The notes: a model not told the origin generated them from the sequence alone. DNA of 44,448 bases from Candidatus Methanimicrococcus odontotermitis (GCA_031286065.1 JAITUZ010000058.1:1-44448); one strand, 5' to 3'. Positions 7,726 to 15,768 are shown, numbered from the stretch's first letter. Translations and numbers: made by a program.

Positions 7726-8535
7726 TTACAAACCGTCTGAAAATCCCTGAAGCAAACAAGCCGGCGCGCCCGCCAGTTTAACAAGCGCTTCTGCTTCGAT
7801 AAAGTGAAGCCTTCCAGGAATAATTAAAATATGAAGCGGACCGCCCAAATCAAAAGCGTTCACTTGGTCGGCAAAATCCGCGATGACGCGGACATCGTCA
7901 GATCCGGCGCGCGCGATACCGACAGCGATCCGATCTTTCATCACGCCTTCCTGCCTTTTTTCTTCAATCTCCAAAAGCAGCGCGAGCGCCTCCGAAACGG
8001 TCATGTATCCGCGCTCGCGGTCAATATCCAAAAAAACAAGCGTATGCAATCCGCTTTCTTGATTAAATTTAATTGTGTCGTACGGCGTCTCCGTTACAAC
8101 GCGGTTTTTGCGGCTGCTGACGTAAGGAAAAGGAATGCTGACGGATTTACCGAAGCGATAATTTTGAAGCCCGGACAAACCGAAAACGGCGGATGTAATG
8201 GAAGCGCCGTGGATCAAACGCGTTTCAATGCCCATATCTTCGGCGCGGATTCTGAGATCAACATGCGTGGTCGATGCCATCGTATCGCCGCCCGTTAAAA
8301 AAACGATATTCTGCGTTTTGGCGTTTTCAAGCCAATCGGGATTCTGCTCGACATCTTCACGCATTAAACGGAGAATCGGTCTGTTATAAAACGCTTCCAT
8401 CTTTTCAATCGTCGTTCCCATTAAATAAGAAGTGTAAAACTCCAAATAAACAAGATCAGCCGATTGAACAGCTTCAAAGCCTTTCAATGAAATATCGCGT
8501 TCGTCAAAAAGGCCCAGCCCGATGAAAGTAAGCAT
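7726..8535 (-). CDS. dphB: Diphthine synthase (EF-2 methyltransferase)
   Basis: A 269-residue SAM-dependent methyltransferase of the tetrapyrrole-methylase fold. It begins MLTFIGLGLFDERDISLKG and contains ADLVYLEFYTSYL, the VFLTGGDTMASTTH loop and the GASITSAVFGLSGLQNYRFG segment that mark archaeal DphB/Dph5. It methylates the 3-amino-3-carboxypropyl-histidine intermediate on elongation factor 2 on the way to diphthamide. dph6, which acts after it, is about 2 kb downstream on the same strand. The gene diverges from the Fur-type regulator across a 278-base AT-rich spacer and is followed by DUF357. Confidence 0.94.
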   Translation of the reverse strand: MLTFIGLGLFDERDISLKGFEAVQSADLVYLEFYTSYLMGTTIEKMEAFYNRPILRLMREDVEQNPDWLENAKTQNIVFLTGGDTMASTTHVDLRIRAEDMGIETRLIHGASITSAVFGLSGLQNYRFGKSVSIPFPYVSSRKNRVVTETPYDTIKFNQESGLHTLVFLDIDRERGYMTVSEALALLLEIEEKRQEGVMKDRIAVGIARAGSDDVRVIADFADQVNAFDLGGPLHILIIPGRLHFIEAEALVKLAGAPACLLQGFSDGL

Positions 8536-8671
8536 ATTTGACTCATTGAAACGTATGATATATTAACCATTTGGCAAGAGAAAACGAATCATTTTATTAA
8601 ATAAGTATAAATATGGAGAAAGCTTATAAAAAGTTATTATTATTAGATTAAGATTATTCAAAAGTGATTAA

Positions 8672-8766
8672 TATAATTATTAATGAAAAATAATTATAAA
8701 CACATGACAGTCCCTTAAATTAAATAAAATAAATTATAATTCAAAAATTAAATTTGAATAATAATT
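8672..8766. promoter_or_regulatory. Two inverted repeats in the dphB/fur divergent spacer
   Basis: Repeat 1 is TATAATTATT (8672-8681), 7 bases, AATAATTATA (8689-8698), with exact 10-base arms. Repeat 2 has 14-base arms with one mismatch (8732-8745 and 8753-8766; AATTATAATTCAAA against its complement), again around 7 bases. Repeat 2 ends 47 bases before the regulator's ATG. The AT-rich TTATAAT-type half-sites resemble Fur/PerR boxes; autoregulation is inferred. The remaining spacer (8536-8671) shows no other clear element. Confidence 0.5.
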
Positions 8767-8813
8767 ATCGCATCAATAGTAGTTTTTGAAAAACCGTAAA
8801 GGAAAACAAAAGT

Positions 8814-9248
8814 ATGATCAAAAGAAATACTGTCCAGAAAATGAAAATCATGGAATATTTGAGGAATACACATTCACATCCGACGGCAGAGGCGGTTTAC
8901 GCCGTTGTCTCTAAAGAAATTCCGACAATCAGTTTATCAACGGTGTACCGCAACTTAAACACAATGGCGGACGACGGCGAGATTAAGAAGTTTGAAGTCG
9001 GCAACGAAGCGCACTTCGACGCGGACATCAGTTTCCATCACCATATTTACTGCAAATCCTGCAAAGGTGTTTTTGACTTGTATAACACGGAAATCGCAGA
9101 TTACATTACCAAAAACGCAAACATTCCGAATTTTAAGGTGGAAAGCACGAATTTGATTTTCACCGGAACATGCTGTGACTGCAGCGCAAGAGAAGAAGCC
9201 GGCATGGAAAACGCTCAGAACGCCGCAAAAATTACGGCGGCGGATTGA
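8814..9248 (+). CDS. Fur/PerR-family transcriptional regulator
   Basis: A 144-residue Fur-family protein. The N-terminal winged helix includes HSHPTAEAVYAVV and the recognition segment ISLSTVYRNLNTMADDGEI. The dimerisation/metal domain has HFDADISFHHHIYCKSCKGVF, and a second CxxC (GTCCDCS) completes the structural zinc site. The HHH-containing segment and the neighbouring rubrerythrin gene favour a PerR-like peroxide sensor, but an iron-sensing Fur or a zinc regulator cannot be excluded from sequence. A short non-conserved tail follows the last cysteines. Two inverted repeats in the upstream spacer are candidate self-binding sites. Confidence 0.9.
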   Translation: MIKRNTVQKMKIMEYLRNTHSHPTAEAVYAVVSKEIPTISLSTVYRNLNTMADDGEIKKFEVGNEAHFDADISFHHHIYCKSCKGVFDLYNTEIADYITKNANIPNFKVESTNLIFTGTCCDCSAREEAGMENAQNAAKITAAD

Positions 9249-9417
9249 AAAACATTCATTTCCGTTTCTTTTATTTATTTACTTATTTATGTATATTTAG
9301 ATTCTATGAACAAACGGCTGGGAATCCCACCGCCGCCGATTTCATAAAATAAATATAAAAACAAACACTAAAACAAAAACAAACTGCTTAAATCAATGTT
9401 AAAGGGAAGTAGACGAA

Positions 9418-9936
9418 ATGACAAGAACAGAAGAAAACTTAAAAGCGGCCTTTATCGGCGAAAGCCAGGCCAGAAACAAATACGATTATTTCGCGAAAGC
9501 CGCCAAAGAGGAAGGATATCCTTTCATCGCGAAAATCTTTGAAGAAACCGCTCTCAATGAAATGCAGCACGCAAAAGACGAATTCAAAAAACTCAATGGC
9601 ATCGGCGACACGGCGGCCAACTTAAAAGCGGCGATGGACGGCGAAGAATATGAGACAACCGTCATGTATCCCGAATTCGCGGATGTGGCGGATGAAGAGG
9701 GTTTACCCGAAATCGCTGGAATGTTCCGCCAGATTGCAAAAGTCGAAGAACATCACAGACAAAGATATGAAAAACTTTTGGAACAGCTCAAAAACGGCAC
9801 GCTTTACAAAAGAGACGAACCGATTCATTGGAAATGCATGAAATGCGGTTATGTTCACTACGGCACGGAACCGCCGGCAAAATGCCCGTCCTGCCGGCAC
9901 CCGACCGAATATTTTGAACCGGAAGACATTTTCTGA
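9418..9936 (+). CDS. rbr: Rubrerythrin
   Basis: A 172-residue rubrerythrin, a cytoplasmic non-haem di-iron peroxidase that reduces hydrogen peroxide in anaerobes. The ferritin-like four-helix domain shows the paired iron ligands (EESQARNKYDYF-like GESQARNKYDYFA, ETALNEMQHA, DEEGLPEIA and KVEEHHRQRYE). The C-terminal rubredoxin-like domain has CMKCGYVHYG and CPSCRHPTEYF. Length and domain order are canonical. It lies 169 bases downstream of the Fur-family gene with a possible TATA box at about 9349-9360 and AAGGGAAG before the ATG, so it may have its own promoter. It ends in a strong hairpin terminator. Confidence 0.96.
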   Translation: MTRTEENLKAAFIGESQARNKYDYFAKAAKEEGYPFIAKIFEETALNEMQHAKDEFKKLNGIGDTAANLKAAMDGEEYETTVMYPEFADVADEEGLPEIAGMFRQIAKVEEHHRQRYEKLLEQLKNGTLYKRDEPIHWKCMKCGYVHYGTEPPAKCPSCRHPTEYFEPEDIF

Positions 9937-9960
9937 AAAAAATCGTTTTTCTTAAAAACA

Positions 9961-9998
9961 AATAACCGGATTTATTCCGGTTATTTTTGACTCTTTTT
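9961..9998 (+). terminator. Hairpin terminator after rubrerythrin
   Basis: AATAACCGG (9961-9969), a 7-base loop and CCGGTTATT (9977-9985) form an exact 9-base stem. Runs of T follow (9984-9988 and 9993-9998). An intrinsic-type terminator 24 bases after the rbr stop; it is T-flanked on the plus strand only. Confidence 0.75.
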
Positions 9999-10066
9999 TA
10001 AATTATCTATACATAATGATATCTATTTCATAAATTATTTCGTTTCCATATAAAAAAAGAAACCGC

Positions 10067-11368
10067 TTAAAGCGGCGCCCTGTTATCAATAACTCTTTTG
10101 GCTTTGCCGCCGGTTCTTTCAATGCTTCCGAATTCCAGCAGATCAACGCCGGTACGGACGGAAAGAACATTCATCAACTCACTGACAACACGCTGCTGGA
10201 CGCGTTCGAGTTTGACAAGATCGTCCGTAAACGCGTCTTTTTCAAGTTCCACCTGAACTGTCATTTCATCCAGATTCTTGGCGTTGCGCGTTAAAATAAT
10301 TTGGAACTGATTCGTCACTTCCGGTATTTTAGAAATGACATCTTGGATCTGCGTCGGGAAAACGTTGACGCCGCGGACAATGATCATGTCATCGGCGCGC
10401 CCGATCATGCGCGACACACGGGTGGAACAGCGGCCGCATTCGCATTCCGGTTCCAAAAGCCGGGTAATATCACCGGTGCGGTAACGAATATTGATCAACC
10501 CTTCTTTCGTCAGAGATGTCAAAACGAGTTCTCCTTTTTCGCCAACGGATACTTGTTCTCCGTTTTCATCCAAAACTTCGACCAAGAAATGATCATCCCA
10601 AATGTGCATGCCGTCTTGACAGGAGCATTCAAAAGCGATTCCCGGGCCGAACATTTCAGAAAGGCCGTAAGAATCGTACGCTTTGATTTCAAGCATATCT
10701 TCAATGGTCTTTCTCATATTTTCAGACCACGGCTCCGCCCCTAAACATCCCGTTTTCAGCTTTAATTTGCCGACAAGATCGTGGTCTGCGGCAGTTTCAG
10801 CGAGATAAAGCGCGTACGACGGCGTACAGTGGAGCGCGGTGACGCCGAAATCGACCATCATTTCCAACTGGCGGAGCGTGCTGCCGGTGCCGGCCGGAAT
10901 GGCTGTCGCGCCGAGCGTCTCAATGCCGTTGTGTATGCCGAGGCCGCCCGTAAACAAACCGTAATTGACGGAGTTTTGGAAAATATCTTTATTGGACAAA
11001 CCGACCATTGTGAAATTGCGGGCCAAAAGATTCCCCCAAGTTTCAATATCGCCTCTTGTGTAGCCGACCACTTTTGGTTTTCCGGTCGTTCCGGAAGAAG
11101 AATGAATGCGGATGATGTCATCCATCGGCACGGCGAATAAACCGAACGGATAAGTGTCAGTAAAATCGGTTCGAAGCGTATGCGGCAATTTGGAGACATC
11201 GGCAAGTGATCGAATGTCATCGGGTTTCACCCCGAATTCATCGAATTTACGTTTATAAAAAGGAACATTTCGGTAAACCGTTTTCAAAGATTTTTTAAGG
11301 CGCTTGAACTGAAGAGCCTGCATCTCTTTTCGATTCATGGTTTCAATTTTAGGGTCCCAATATTTCAT
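10067..11368 (-). CDS. Phenylacetate--CoA ligase-family adenylate-forming enzyme
   Basis: A 433-residue acyl-CoA ligase of the PaaK type. It contains the AMP-binding signature HSSSGTTGKPKVVGYT, the YGLSEMFGPG motif, RYRTGDITRL with the conserved Asp, and the C-terminal hinge GRADDMIIVRGVNVFPTQIQ followed by VELEKDAF and GKAKRVIDNR. Such enzymes activate aryl acetates to CoA thioesters via an acyl-adenylate. In methanogens they commonly accompany indolepyruvate oxidoreductase in aromatic amino acid metabolism, and an IorA-like gene is found at 39063 but not adjacent. The true acid substrate is not readable. The gene stands alone between terminators and faces rbr convergently. Confidence 0.88.
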   Translation of the reverse strand: MKYWDPKIETMNRKEMQALQFKRLKKSLKTVYRNVPFYKRKFDEFGVKPDDIRSLADVSKLPHTLRTDFTDTYPFGLFAVPMDDIIRIHSSSGTTGKPKVVGYTRGDIETWGNLLARNFTMVGLSNKDIFQNSVNYGLFTGGLGIHNGIETLGATAIPAGTGSTLRQLEMMVDFGVTALHCTPSYALYLAETAADHDLVGKLKLKTGCLGAEPWSENMRKTIEDMLEIKAYDSYGLSEMFGPGIAFECSCQDGMHIWDDHFLVEVLDENGEQVSVGEKGELVLTSLTKEGLINIRYRTGDITRLLEPECECGRCSTRVSRMIGRADDMIIVRGVNVFPTQIQDVISKIPEVTNQFQIILTRNAKNLDEMTVQVELEKDAFTDDLVKLERVQQRVVSELMNVLSVRTGVDLLEFGSIERTGGKAKRVIDNRAPL

Positions 11369-11459
11369 AATGACACTTGCATTTGTTTTTATAAGAGTTA
11401 AGAGTTAAAACGGAATGTGTTAATACAAAGCATGATAAAATCTATCATGGTATATAAAA

Positions 11460-11570
11460 TAAAAGGTTGAGGTAAATAAAAAAAAAAGAAAAAAGAAAAA
11501 CAGATAAAGAAAAATTAAAAAAGACAAAAGAAAAAAACAAAAGAAAAATAAAGAAAAACGATCGCAGTCA
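11460..11570 (-). terminator. Long oligo-U terminator region after mscS
   Basis: Just past the mscS stop the plus strand is a purine tract of about 100 bases, nearly all A with scattered G and a few C or T. The minus-strand mscS transcript would therefore enter successive U runs. This resembles archaeal U-tract terminators. No hairpin is evident and no gene is seen between 11369 and 11587. Confidence 0.5.
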
Positions 11571-11587
11571 AAATAACATGAATTCGT

Positions 11588-12565
11588 TTATTTGGCCGGC
11601 TCTTCTTTTTCATTTCGGCTTTGAGCGGCTGAATCGTTTCCTTTTTTCAAATTTTGGCCCGTCGGCGAAGGCGTTAACAGAGCGATTTGGGTCGTCGGCA
11701 ATTCTACAAGCGGATCCGCCGTAAAACGGCGTTTAATGCCTTCACGAATCGCATATTCGGCTGAATACGCATTGCTGCGGTCATTGACCCAAAAATCAAG
11801 TAAAATCGTTGTTTCAGAGCCGTCCATTCCGGAAACGCGCGCTTTGACAGAATCGGATAAGCCGGGCTTCTTTTTGTCTAAAACCTCTTTTGACAAAACA
11901 TACGGATTTTTCCGAGCTTCTTCAATCATAATCTGAAAAGCGCGGTCAATATCAGAATCATTGGAAATCGGAACCGTAAATGACCACTGAATAATCGTAT
12001 CATCGTAAGTCCAATTTATAACGGTTTCTTTGTTCAGCGTTGAATTCGGAATAATAATAATGCGGTCATCGCTTGTCAAAATCGCAGTCTGCCGCAAATT
12101 AATATCCATGACGCGGCCGTAATTGCCGTCAACCGTAATCAAGTCGCCGACACGGAAAGGCTGGAAAAAAACAAGAGCGACGCCGGAAACCAAATTACCG
12201 AAGGAATCTTGCGCGGCAATGCCGAAAATAATGCCGATGAAACCGACACTTGCCAAAATAGCGGTTGATAATCTCTGCAGCTGCGGAATCGTATAAAATA
12301 TGAGCGCCAATCCGATGAGATAAACAAACCCGACCATTAAATGACGCAGCATTGTGAATTTCGTTTCATCGATCCGCATTTTTTTTTGGATCCGGGATGA
12401 AGAGCGGCGAATAAATCTTTCAACGATCTTTGCCGCAAAAACAGTTGCAATCAAGAGAATAAAGGAAAAAAGAAGTTCGGGAAGAGACTCAACGAAACCG
12501 GAAGCGAGATTTTCAACGGCCTGCTGAAAGCGTTCCCACAATTTTAAATCAACGAGAAATGACAT
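11588..12565 (-). CDS. mscS: MscS-family mechanosensitive ion channel
   Basis: A 325-residue small-conductance mechanosensitive channel, a safety valve opened by membrane tension under hypo-osmotic shock. ATG 12565 is preferred over an upstream in-frame start because AGGTG lies just before it. Hydrophobic helices cover roughly residues 28-48, 78-98 and 102-122. The third continues into the family pore signature (ILASVGFIGIIFGIAAQDSFGN), followed by the VFFQPFRVGDLITVDGNYGRV beta domain and the alpha/beta cytoplasmic cage. The C-terminal 30 residues are charged and not conserved. The gene has its own promoter with a palindrome upstream, and lies behind the UPF0280 stop across a short tandem-repeat spacer. 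Confidence 0.92.
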   Translation of the reverse strand: MSFLVDLKLWERFQQAVENLASGFVESLPELLFSFILLIATVFAAKIVERFIRRSSSRIQKKMRIDETKFTMLRHLMVGFVYLIGLALIFYTIPQLQRLSTAILASVGFIGIIFGIAAQDSFGNLVSGVALVFFQPFRVGDLITVDGNYGRVMDINLRQTAILTSDDRIIIIPNSTLNKETVINWTYDDTIIQWSFTVPISNDSDIDRAFQIMIEEARKNPYVLSKEVLDKKKPGLSDSVKARVSGMDGSETTILLDFWVNDRSNAYSAEYAIREGIKRRFTADPLVELPTTQIALLTPSPTGQNLKKGNDSAAQSRNEKEEPAK

Positions 12566-12627
12566 CCTGACACCTTTATAAAATATGAAAATGAACGAGA
12601 AAACTGACAATGTAATAATATAAATTA

Positions 12628-12655
12628 CTATATAAATACTGACCTCTTCGAAGAG
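12628..12655 (-). promoter_or_regulatory. mscS promoter with perfect palindrome
   Basis: On the minus strand TTTATATA (about 12629-12636) fits a TATA box some 65 bases before the mscS ATG. Seven bases upstream is the perfect 12-base palindrome CTCTTCGAAGAG (12644-12655). Its core CTTCGAAG recurs upstream of dapL at 14841-14854. Regulator unknown. Confidence 0.45.
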
Positions 12656-12680
12656 TTGTATATAACAGATAGCAGAATCA

Positions 12681-12766
12681 ACCGATAAAAAGGTCCGAGC
12701 CGGCGGATAAAAAGATCCGAGTTAACAGATTAAAAAATCCGAGTTAACATAAAAAGATCCGAGTCA
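12681..12766. repeat. Four imperfect tandem repeats of about 22 bases
   Basis: The element GATAAAAAGATCCGAGTTAAC and variants occurs four times head to tail between the mscS promoter and the UPF0280 stop codon, the last copy running into that stop. The constant core is A-rich followed by (A/G)(A/G)TCCGAG. It is non-coding, unlike CRISPR because no spacers separate the copies. Confidence 0.7.
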
Positions 12767-13492
12767 TCCTTTTGTAATGATATCGTAATCGATATGCGCG
12801 TTAACCAACCGCGGAATATTTCCGGCAAAACCGATATCGTTTCCTTGAATTAAAACCGCGCCGTCAATGCCGCTGATGTTTGAAAAGGCGGACAGCGCTT
12901 TTTCAATACTCTCTTTGCCTTGTTCTTTAAGCGCATTGCCCAGAGCCGTTGCTGCCGAGTCGGCGAGCGACGGATTTTGAGAAAAAATAATGGCCGCGTC
13001 CGCTTTTCCGAAACTGACGGACGGGCCTACCGTTCCGGAAGAGGTGCAGATGCCGATGATTTTATCAGACGGGGCAAGAGAAAAACCGAGATTTTGAACG
13101 CTGCCGGCGCCGGCATAAACGCCGATGACGACCGGCCGGTCCGTTTTATTATAAACCGCGATATCGCCGCCGTTATCGACCAGCGCAAACGAAGCGCCGC
13201 ACATTTTCATTTTTTCAACAGCCGCCCCGGCAATCGTTCCCGCAACAGTGCTCATCGGCCCGATATCAAACGTATTGCCGGCCTGAATCATTTTTCGGAT
13301 CAGCGGCGGCGCGGTTTCATCCATATCGTAAGCTTCGAAGGTCGCTTCAAAAAAAGGATCATGCGCGATGTAATCTTCGATAATCAGGCGGCACTTGATG
13401 ATTTCCGTTTTCGCGGCGTCAATATATTCAGCTTTATCCGCTAAAATCGTAACAATCGTTTGCTTAAACTGAAAATGCGCTTTTTGATACAT
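12764..13492 (-). CDS. UPF0280 family (ApbE-like) protein
   Basis: A 242-residue UPF0280 protein, an archaeal relative of the ApbE/FAD:protein FMN transferase fold. Diagnostic segments are FDIGPMSTVAGTIAGAAVEKM, ASFALVDNGGDIAVYN and ICTSSGTVGPSVSFGKADAA, together with ADSAATALGNAL near the end. Whether it transfers FMN is unproven. It follows dapL by 38 bases and is probably co-transcribed with it. The stop codon overlaps the end of a tandem-repeat array. Confidence 0.9.
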   Translation of the reverse strand: MYQKAHFQFKQTIVTILADKAEYIDAAKTEIIKCRLIIEDYIAHDPFFEATFEAYDMDETAPPLIRKMIQAGNTFDIGPMSTVAGTIAGAAVEKMKMCGASFALVDNGGDIAVYNKTDRPVVIGVYAGAGSVQNLGFSLAPSDKIIGICTSSGTVGPSVSFGKADAAIIFSQNPSLADSAATALGNALKEQGKESIEKALSAFSNISGIDGAVLIQGNDIGFAGNIPRLVNAHIDYDIITKG

Positions 13493-13530
13493 AGTAAAAA
13501 GAAATCGGAAAAAATCCGATTTTTGAAAGG

Positions 13531-14697
13531 TTAAATCTTGGAGCGAAGCTTGTCCATACGGCCGACCGCTTCATTGATGCGGTCAACTTCTTTGGTGAGC
13601 GCGAATCGGATGTAACCTTCTCCGGCGCTGCCGAAGCCGACGCCCGGCGTTGCGACAATTCCGGCTTCTTCCAAAAGAAGCTGAGCAAAATCCATGGACT
13701 TGGTGTGTTCCGGAACCGGACACCAGAGATAGAATGTCGCTTTCTGCGGCTTGACTTCTAAACCGATAGAAGCCAAACCTTTTACAAGAACGTCACGTCT
13801 TTCCTGATAAATTTCATTCATGTCAGAAACACATTGCTGCGAGGATGTCAGCGCGGTAATGCCCGCGCGCTGAACGGCGTCAAAAACACCCGAGTCGATA
13901 TTGGCTTTAACTTTTCCGAATCCGGCAATCATTTCTTTGTTGCCGACAGCAAACGCGAGACGCCAGCCGGTCATGTTGTAGGTTTTAGACATCGAATAAA
14001 GCTCAATGCCCAAATCCGCCGCGCCGTCGACTTCTAAAAAGCTCGGCGCTTTATAGCCGTCATAAACCATTTCCGAATAAGCGTTGTCATGAACGACAAG
14101 AATATCGTTTTCCTTAGCGAATTCAACGGTTTCTTCAAAGAATTTTTTATCGGCAACAGCACCGGTCGGATTATTCGGATAGTTGATGAACATCATTTTC
14201 GTCTTATTAAGAACCTCTTTCGGAATAGCTTCATAGTCCGGAAGAAAATCGTTTTCTCCGCGAAGCGGCATATCATAGGGAACGCCGCCCGCGAATTTCG
14301 TGCCGATAGAATAAACAGGATAACCGGGGTTCGGGCAAAGAACAACGTCGCCCGGATTTACAAATGCGAACGGGATGTGGGCGACGCCTTCTTTAGAACC
14401 GATCAAGGAGAGCACTTGCGTTTTTGGATCTAATTGAAGACCGCGGGTGTCTTTGCACCACTTTGCGGCGGCTTCGCGGAATGACATTAAGCCGACATAA
14501 GACGGATATTGGTGGTTTCTCGGATCGGCGGCGGCTTGAATCATGGCGTCGACGATGTGTTTCGGTGTCGGCCTGTCCGGATCGCCGACACCCAAGTCAA
14601 TGACATCGACGCCTTTGTTGATCAAAGCTTGTTTGGAGTCGTCAATCGAAGCAAAAAGGTAAGGCGGAAGCATTTCGATTCGTTCTGCGTATTTCAT
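13531..14697 (-). CDS. dapL: LL-diaminopimelate aminotransferase
   Basis: A 388-residue class I/II PLP aminotransferase. The N-terminus (LPPYLFASIDDSKQALINKGVDVIDLGVGDPDRPTP) is characteristic of DapL, which converts tetrahydrodipicolinate directly to LL-diaminopimelate with glutamate as amino donor, in lysine synthesis. Active-site features are SKEGVAH, NYPNNPTGAV, VVHDNAYSEMVYDG and the PLP-lysine motif SMSKTYNMTGWR. The segment GFGSAGEGYIRFALT supplies the carboxylate-binding Arg. A related alanine or aspartate aminotransferase is the only real alternative. It forms a likely operon with UPF0280 downstream, while a 310-base spacer with palindromes lies upstream. Confidence 0.92.
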   Translation of the reverse strand: MKYAERIEMLPPYLFASIDDSKQALINKGVDVIDLGVGDPDRPTPKHIVDAMIQAAADPRNHQYPSYVGLMSFREAAAKWCKDTRGLQLDPKTQVLSLIGSKEGVAHIPFAFVNPGDVVLCPNPGYPVYSIGTKFAGGVPYDMPLRGENDFLPDYEAIPKEVLNKTKMMFINYPNNPTGAVADKKFFEETVEFAKENDILVVHDNAYSEMVYDGYKAPSFLEVDGAADLGIELYSMSKTYNMTGWRLAFAVGNKEMIAGFGKVKANIDSGVFDAVQRAGITALTSSQQCVSDMNEIYQERRDVLVKGLASIGLEVKPQKATFYLWCPVPEHTKSMDFAQLLLEEAGIVATPGVGFGSAGEGYIRFALTKEVDRINEAVGRMDKLRSKI

Positions 14698-14840
14698 GGA
14701 AAAATCACTCTTTAAGACTGAAATGAAATTATTAAAAATTATGAGAGACTGGAAGTGAATTTATTTAATAATATAATTTGAAATCCGTTTTCGTCTTTTT
14801 TGGTAGGAGATTCATTATTTAATATTTTGCGCCCCGCTCT

Positions 14841-14881
14841 CCGCTTCGAAGCGGCCGGAAACAAAAAACGTTTTGAAAACG
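14841..14881. promoter_or_regulatory. Two perfect palindromes upstream of dapL
   Basis: CCGCTTCGAAGCGG occupies 14841-14854 and CGTTTT-G-AAAACG occupies 14869-14881. Both are exact. They lie about 145-185 bases upstream of the dapL ATG, further away than the TATA-like ATTAAATAAA near 14764-14773. Apart from these and the terminator at 14955-14978 the 14698-15009 spacer shows nothing else. Confidence 0.4.
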
Positions 14882-14954
14882 GAATCGGCAGCTAAATCAA
14901 TAAATGACAAAACGATATAAACCCGCCCGAAAAACAATGAAAACAAATCAAAAT

Positions 14955-14978
14955 AAAAAAGACAGATCGGCGTCTGCC
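14955..14978 (-). terminator. Hairpin terminator of the repeat lipoprotein gene
   Basis: On the minus strand GGCAGA, loop CGCCGA and TCTGTC (14961-14978, one G-U pair) are followed by six T. It lies about 30 bases after the lipoprotein stop at 15010. Confidence 0.55.
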
Positions 14979-15009
14979 GTTATAATGAAACTCTTGGCGC
15001 TCCGGCTTT

Positions 15010-15768
15010 TCATGATACAGAAACGGTTTCGCCGTTTTTCAAATCAACAAATGTAACGCTGCCGTTACTGTGAAACGTCACATCAATTCCGTCTTTTCTG
15101 AGCTGCGCCGTGAATTCCTCTTTTTGCGCGGGCGTCATGCCGGAAATATAGGATGACAGAAAAGGACCCGCCATACTCATACCGTTTGAAGAGAGAAGGG
15201 ATTCCATGTCCGTTACGTTGCCGGACTCCGCGGCGGCAAGAAGAGACTCCGCATTGGCACTGCTGCTGAAACTGTTCGCAAAAGCCATGAGAGCGGCAAG
15301 GTCATCGGCGGAAAGGTTAGAAGTGCCGCTGTCAGCGCCGGCCGCGGCAAGAAGCGCCGCGTAATCGATACCGCCGGAACCGCCTACAGCCGAGAGAACG
15401 CCGGCGATGTCAACACCACTGAGATCAGCGTCGCCGCTGCTGCCGGCGATGGCGAGAAGCGCTTCGTAATCAGGCGTGCTGCCGTTGCCGCCCGACGCGG
15501 CAAGAAGTGTAGCGTACTCATCATCGCTGACGGAAGTGCCGGCAGCGGCGAGAAGCGCGTCAATATCAACATTACCGCCGCTGCCGCCCGACGCGGCAAG
15601 AAGCGCCGCGAGGTCGGCGTCACTGACGGCTGACGAATTATTTTCCGAGGCGTTGTTTTCACCGGCGTCGGAAGCATTGCTTTCATCATCTGAATCGCCG
15701 AGACACCCTGAAAAAGCAGCGGCTAAAATCAGCCCCGCTAAAATCATTAATTTGACTGTTGCCTTCAA
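15010..15768 (-). CDS. Lipoprotein with about nine ALLAAAG-type repeats
   Basis: A 252-residue protein beginning at TTG 15768, with GAGGGG 8 bases ahead; no ATG would keep the signal peptide. The N-terminus MKATVKLMILAGLILAAAF is followed by SGC, a lipobox giving a predicted lipid anchor at Cys22. After an acidic Asn/Ser linker come about nine copies of an 18-20 residue unit, consensus D-x-x-ALLAAAG followed by a Ser/Gly/Asp turn (residues about 48-200). The last 50 residues (MTPAQKEEFTAQLRKDG, then VTFHSNGSVTFVDL) form a separate non-repeat domain. The repeat looks like stacked short helices with loops, solenoid-like, but no family was recognised. It diverges from the marker-8 gene and ends in a hairpin terminator. 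Confidence 0.85.
   Translation of the reverse strand: MKATVKLMILAGLILAAAFSGCLGDSDDESNASDAGENNASENNSSAVSDADLAALLAASGGSGGNVDIDALLAAAGTSVSDDEYATLLAASGGNGSTPDYEALLAIAGSSGDADLSGVDIAGVLSAVGGSGGIDYAALLAAAGADSGTSNLSADDLAALMAFANSFSSSANAESLLAAAESGNVTDMESLLSSNGMSMAGPFLSSYISGMTPAQKEEFTAQLRKDGIDVTFHSNGSVTFVDLKNGETVSVS

Noticed and set aside
9305-9345. Possible hairpin GGGAATCCC before rubrerythrin
   Set aside because: The stem is very short without loop room, and no T-run or regulatory geometry supports it.
12681-12766. Possible CRISPR or IS end
   Set aside because: The 22-base units are contiguous and degenerate, without spacers, transposase or terminal inverted repeats.
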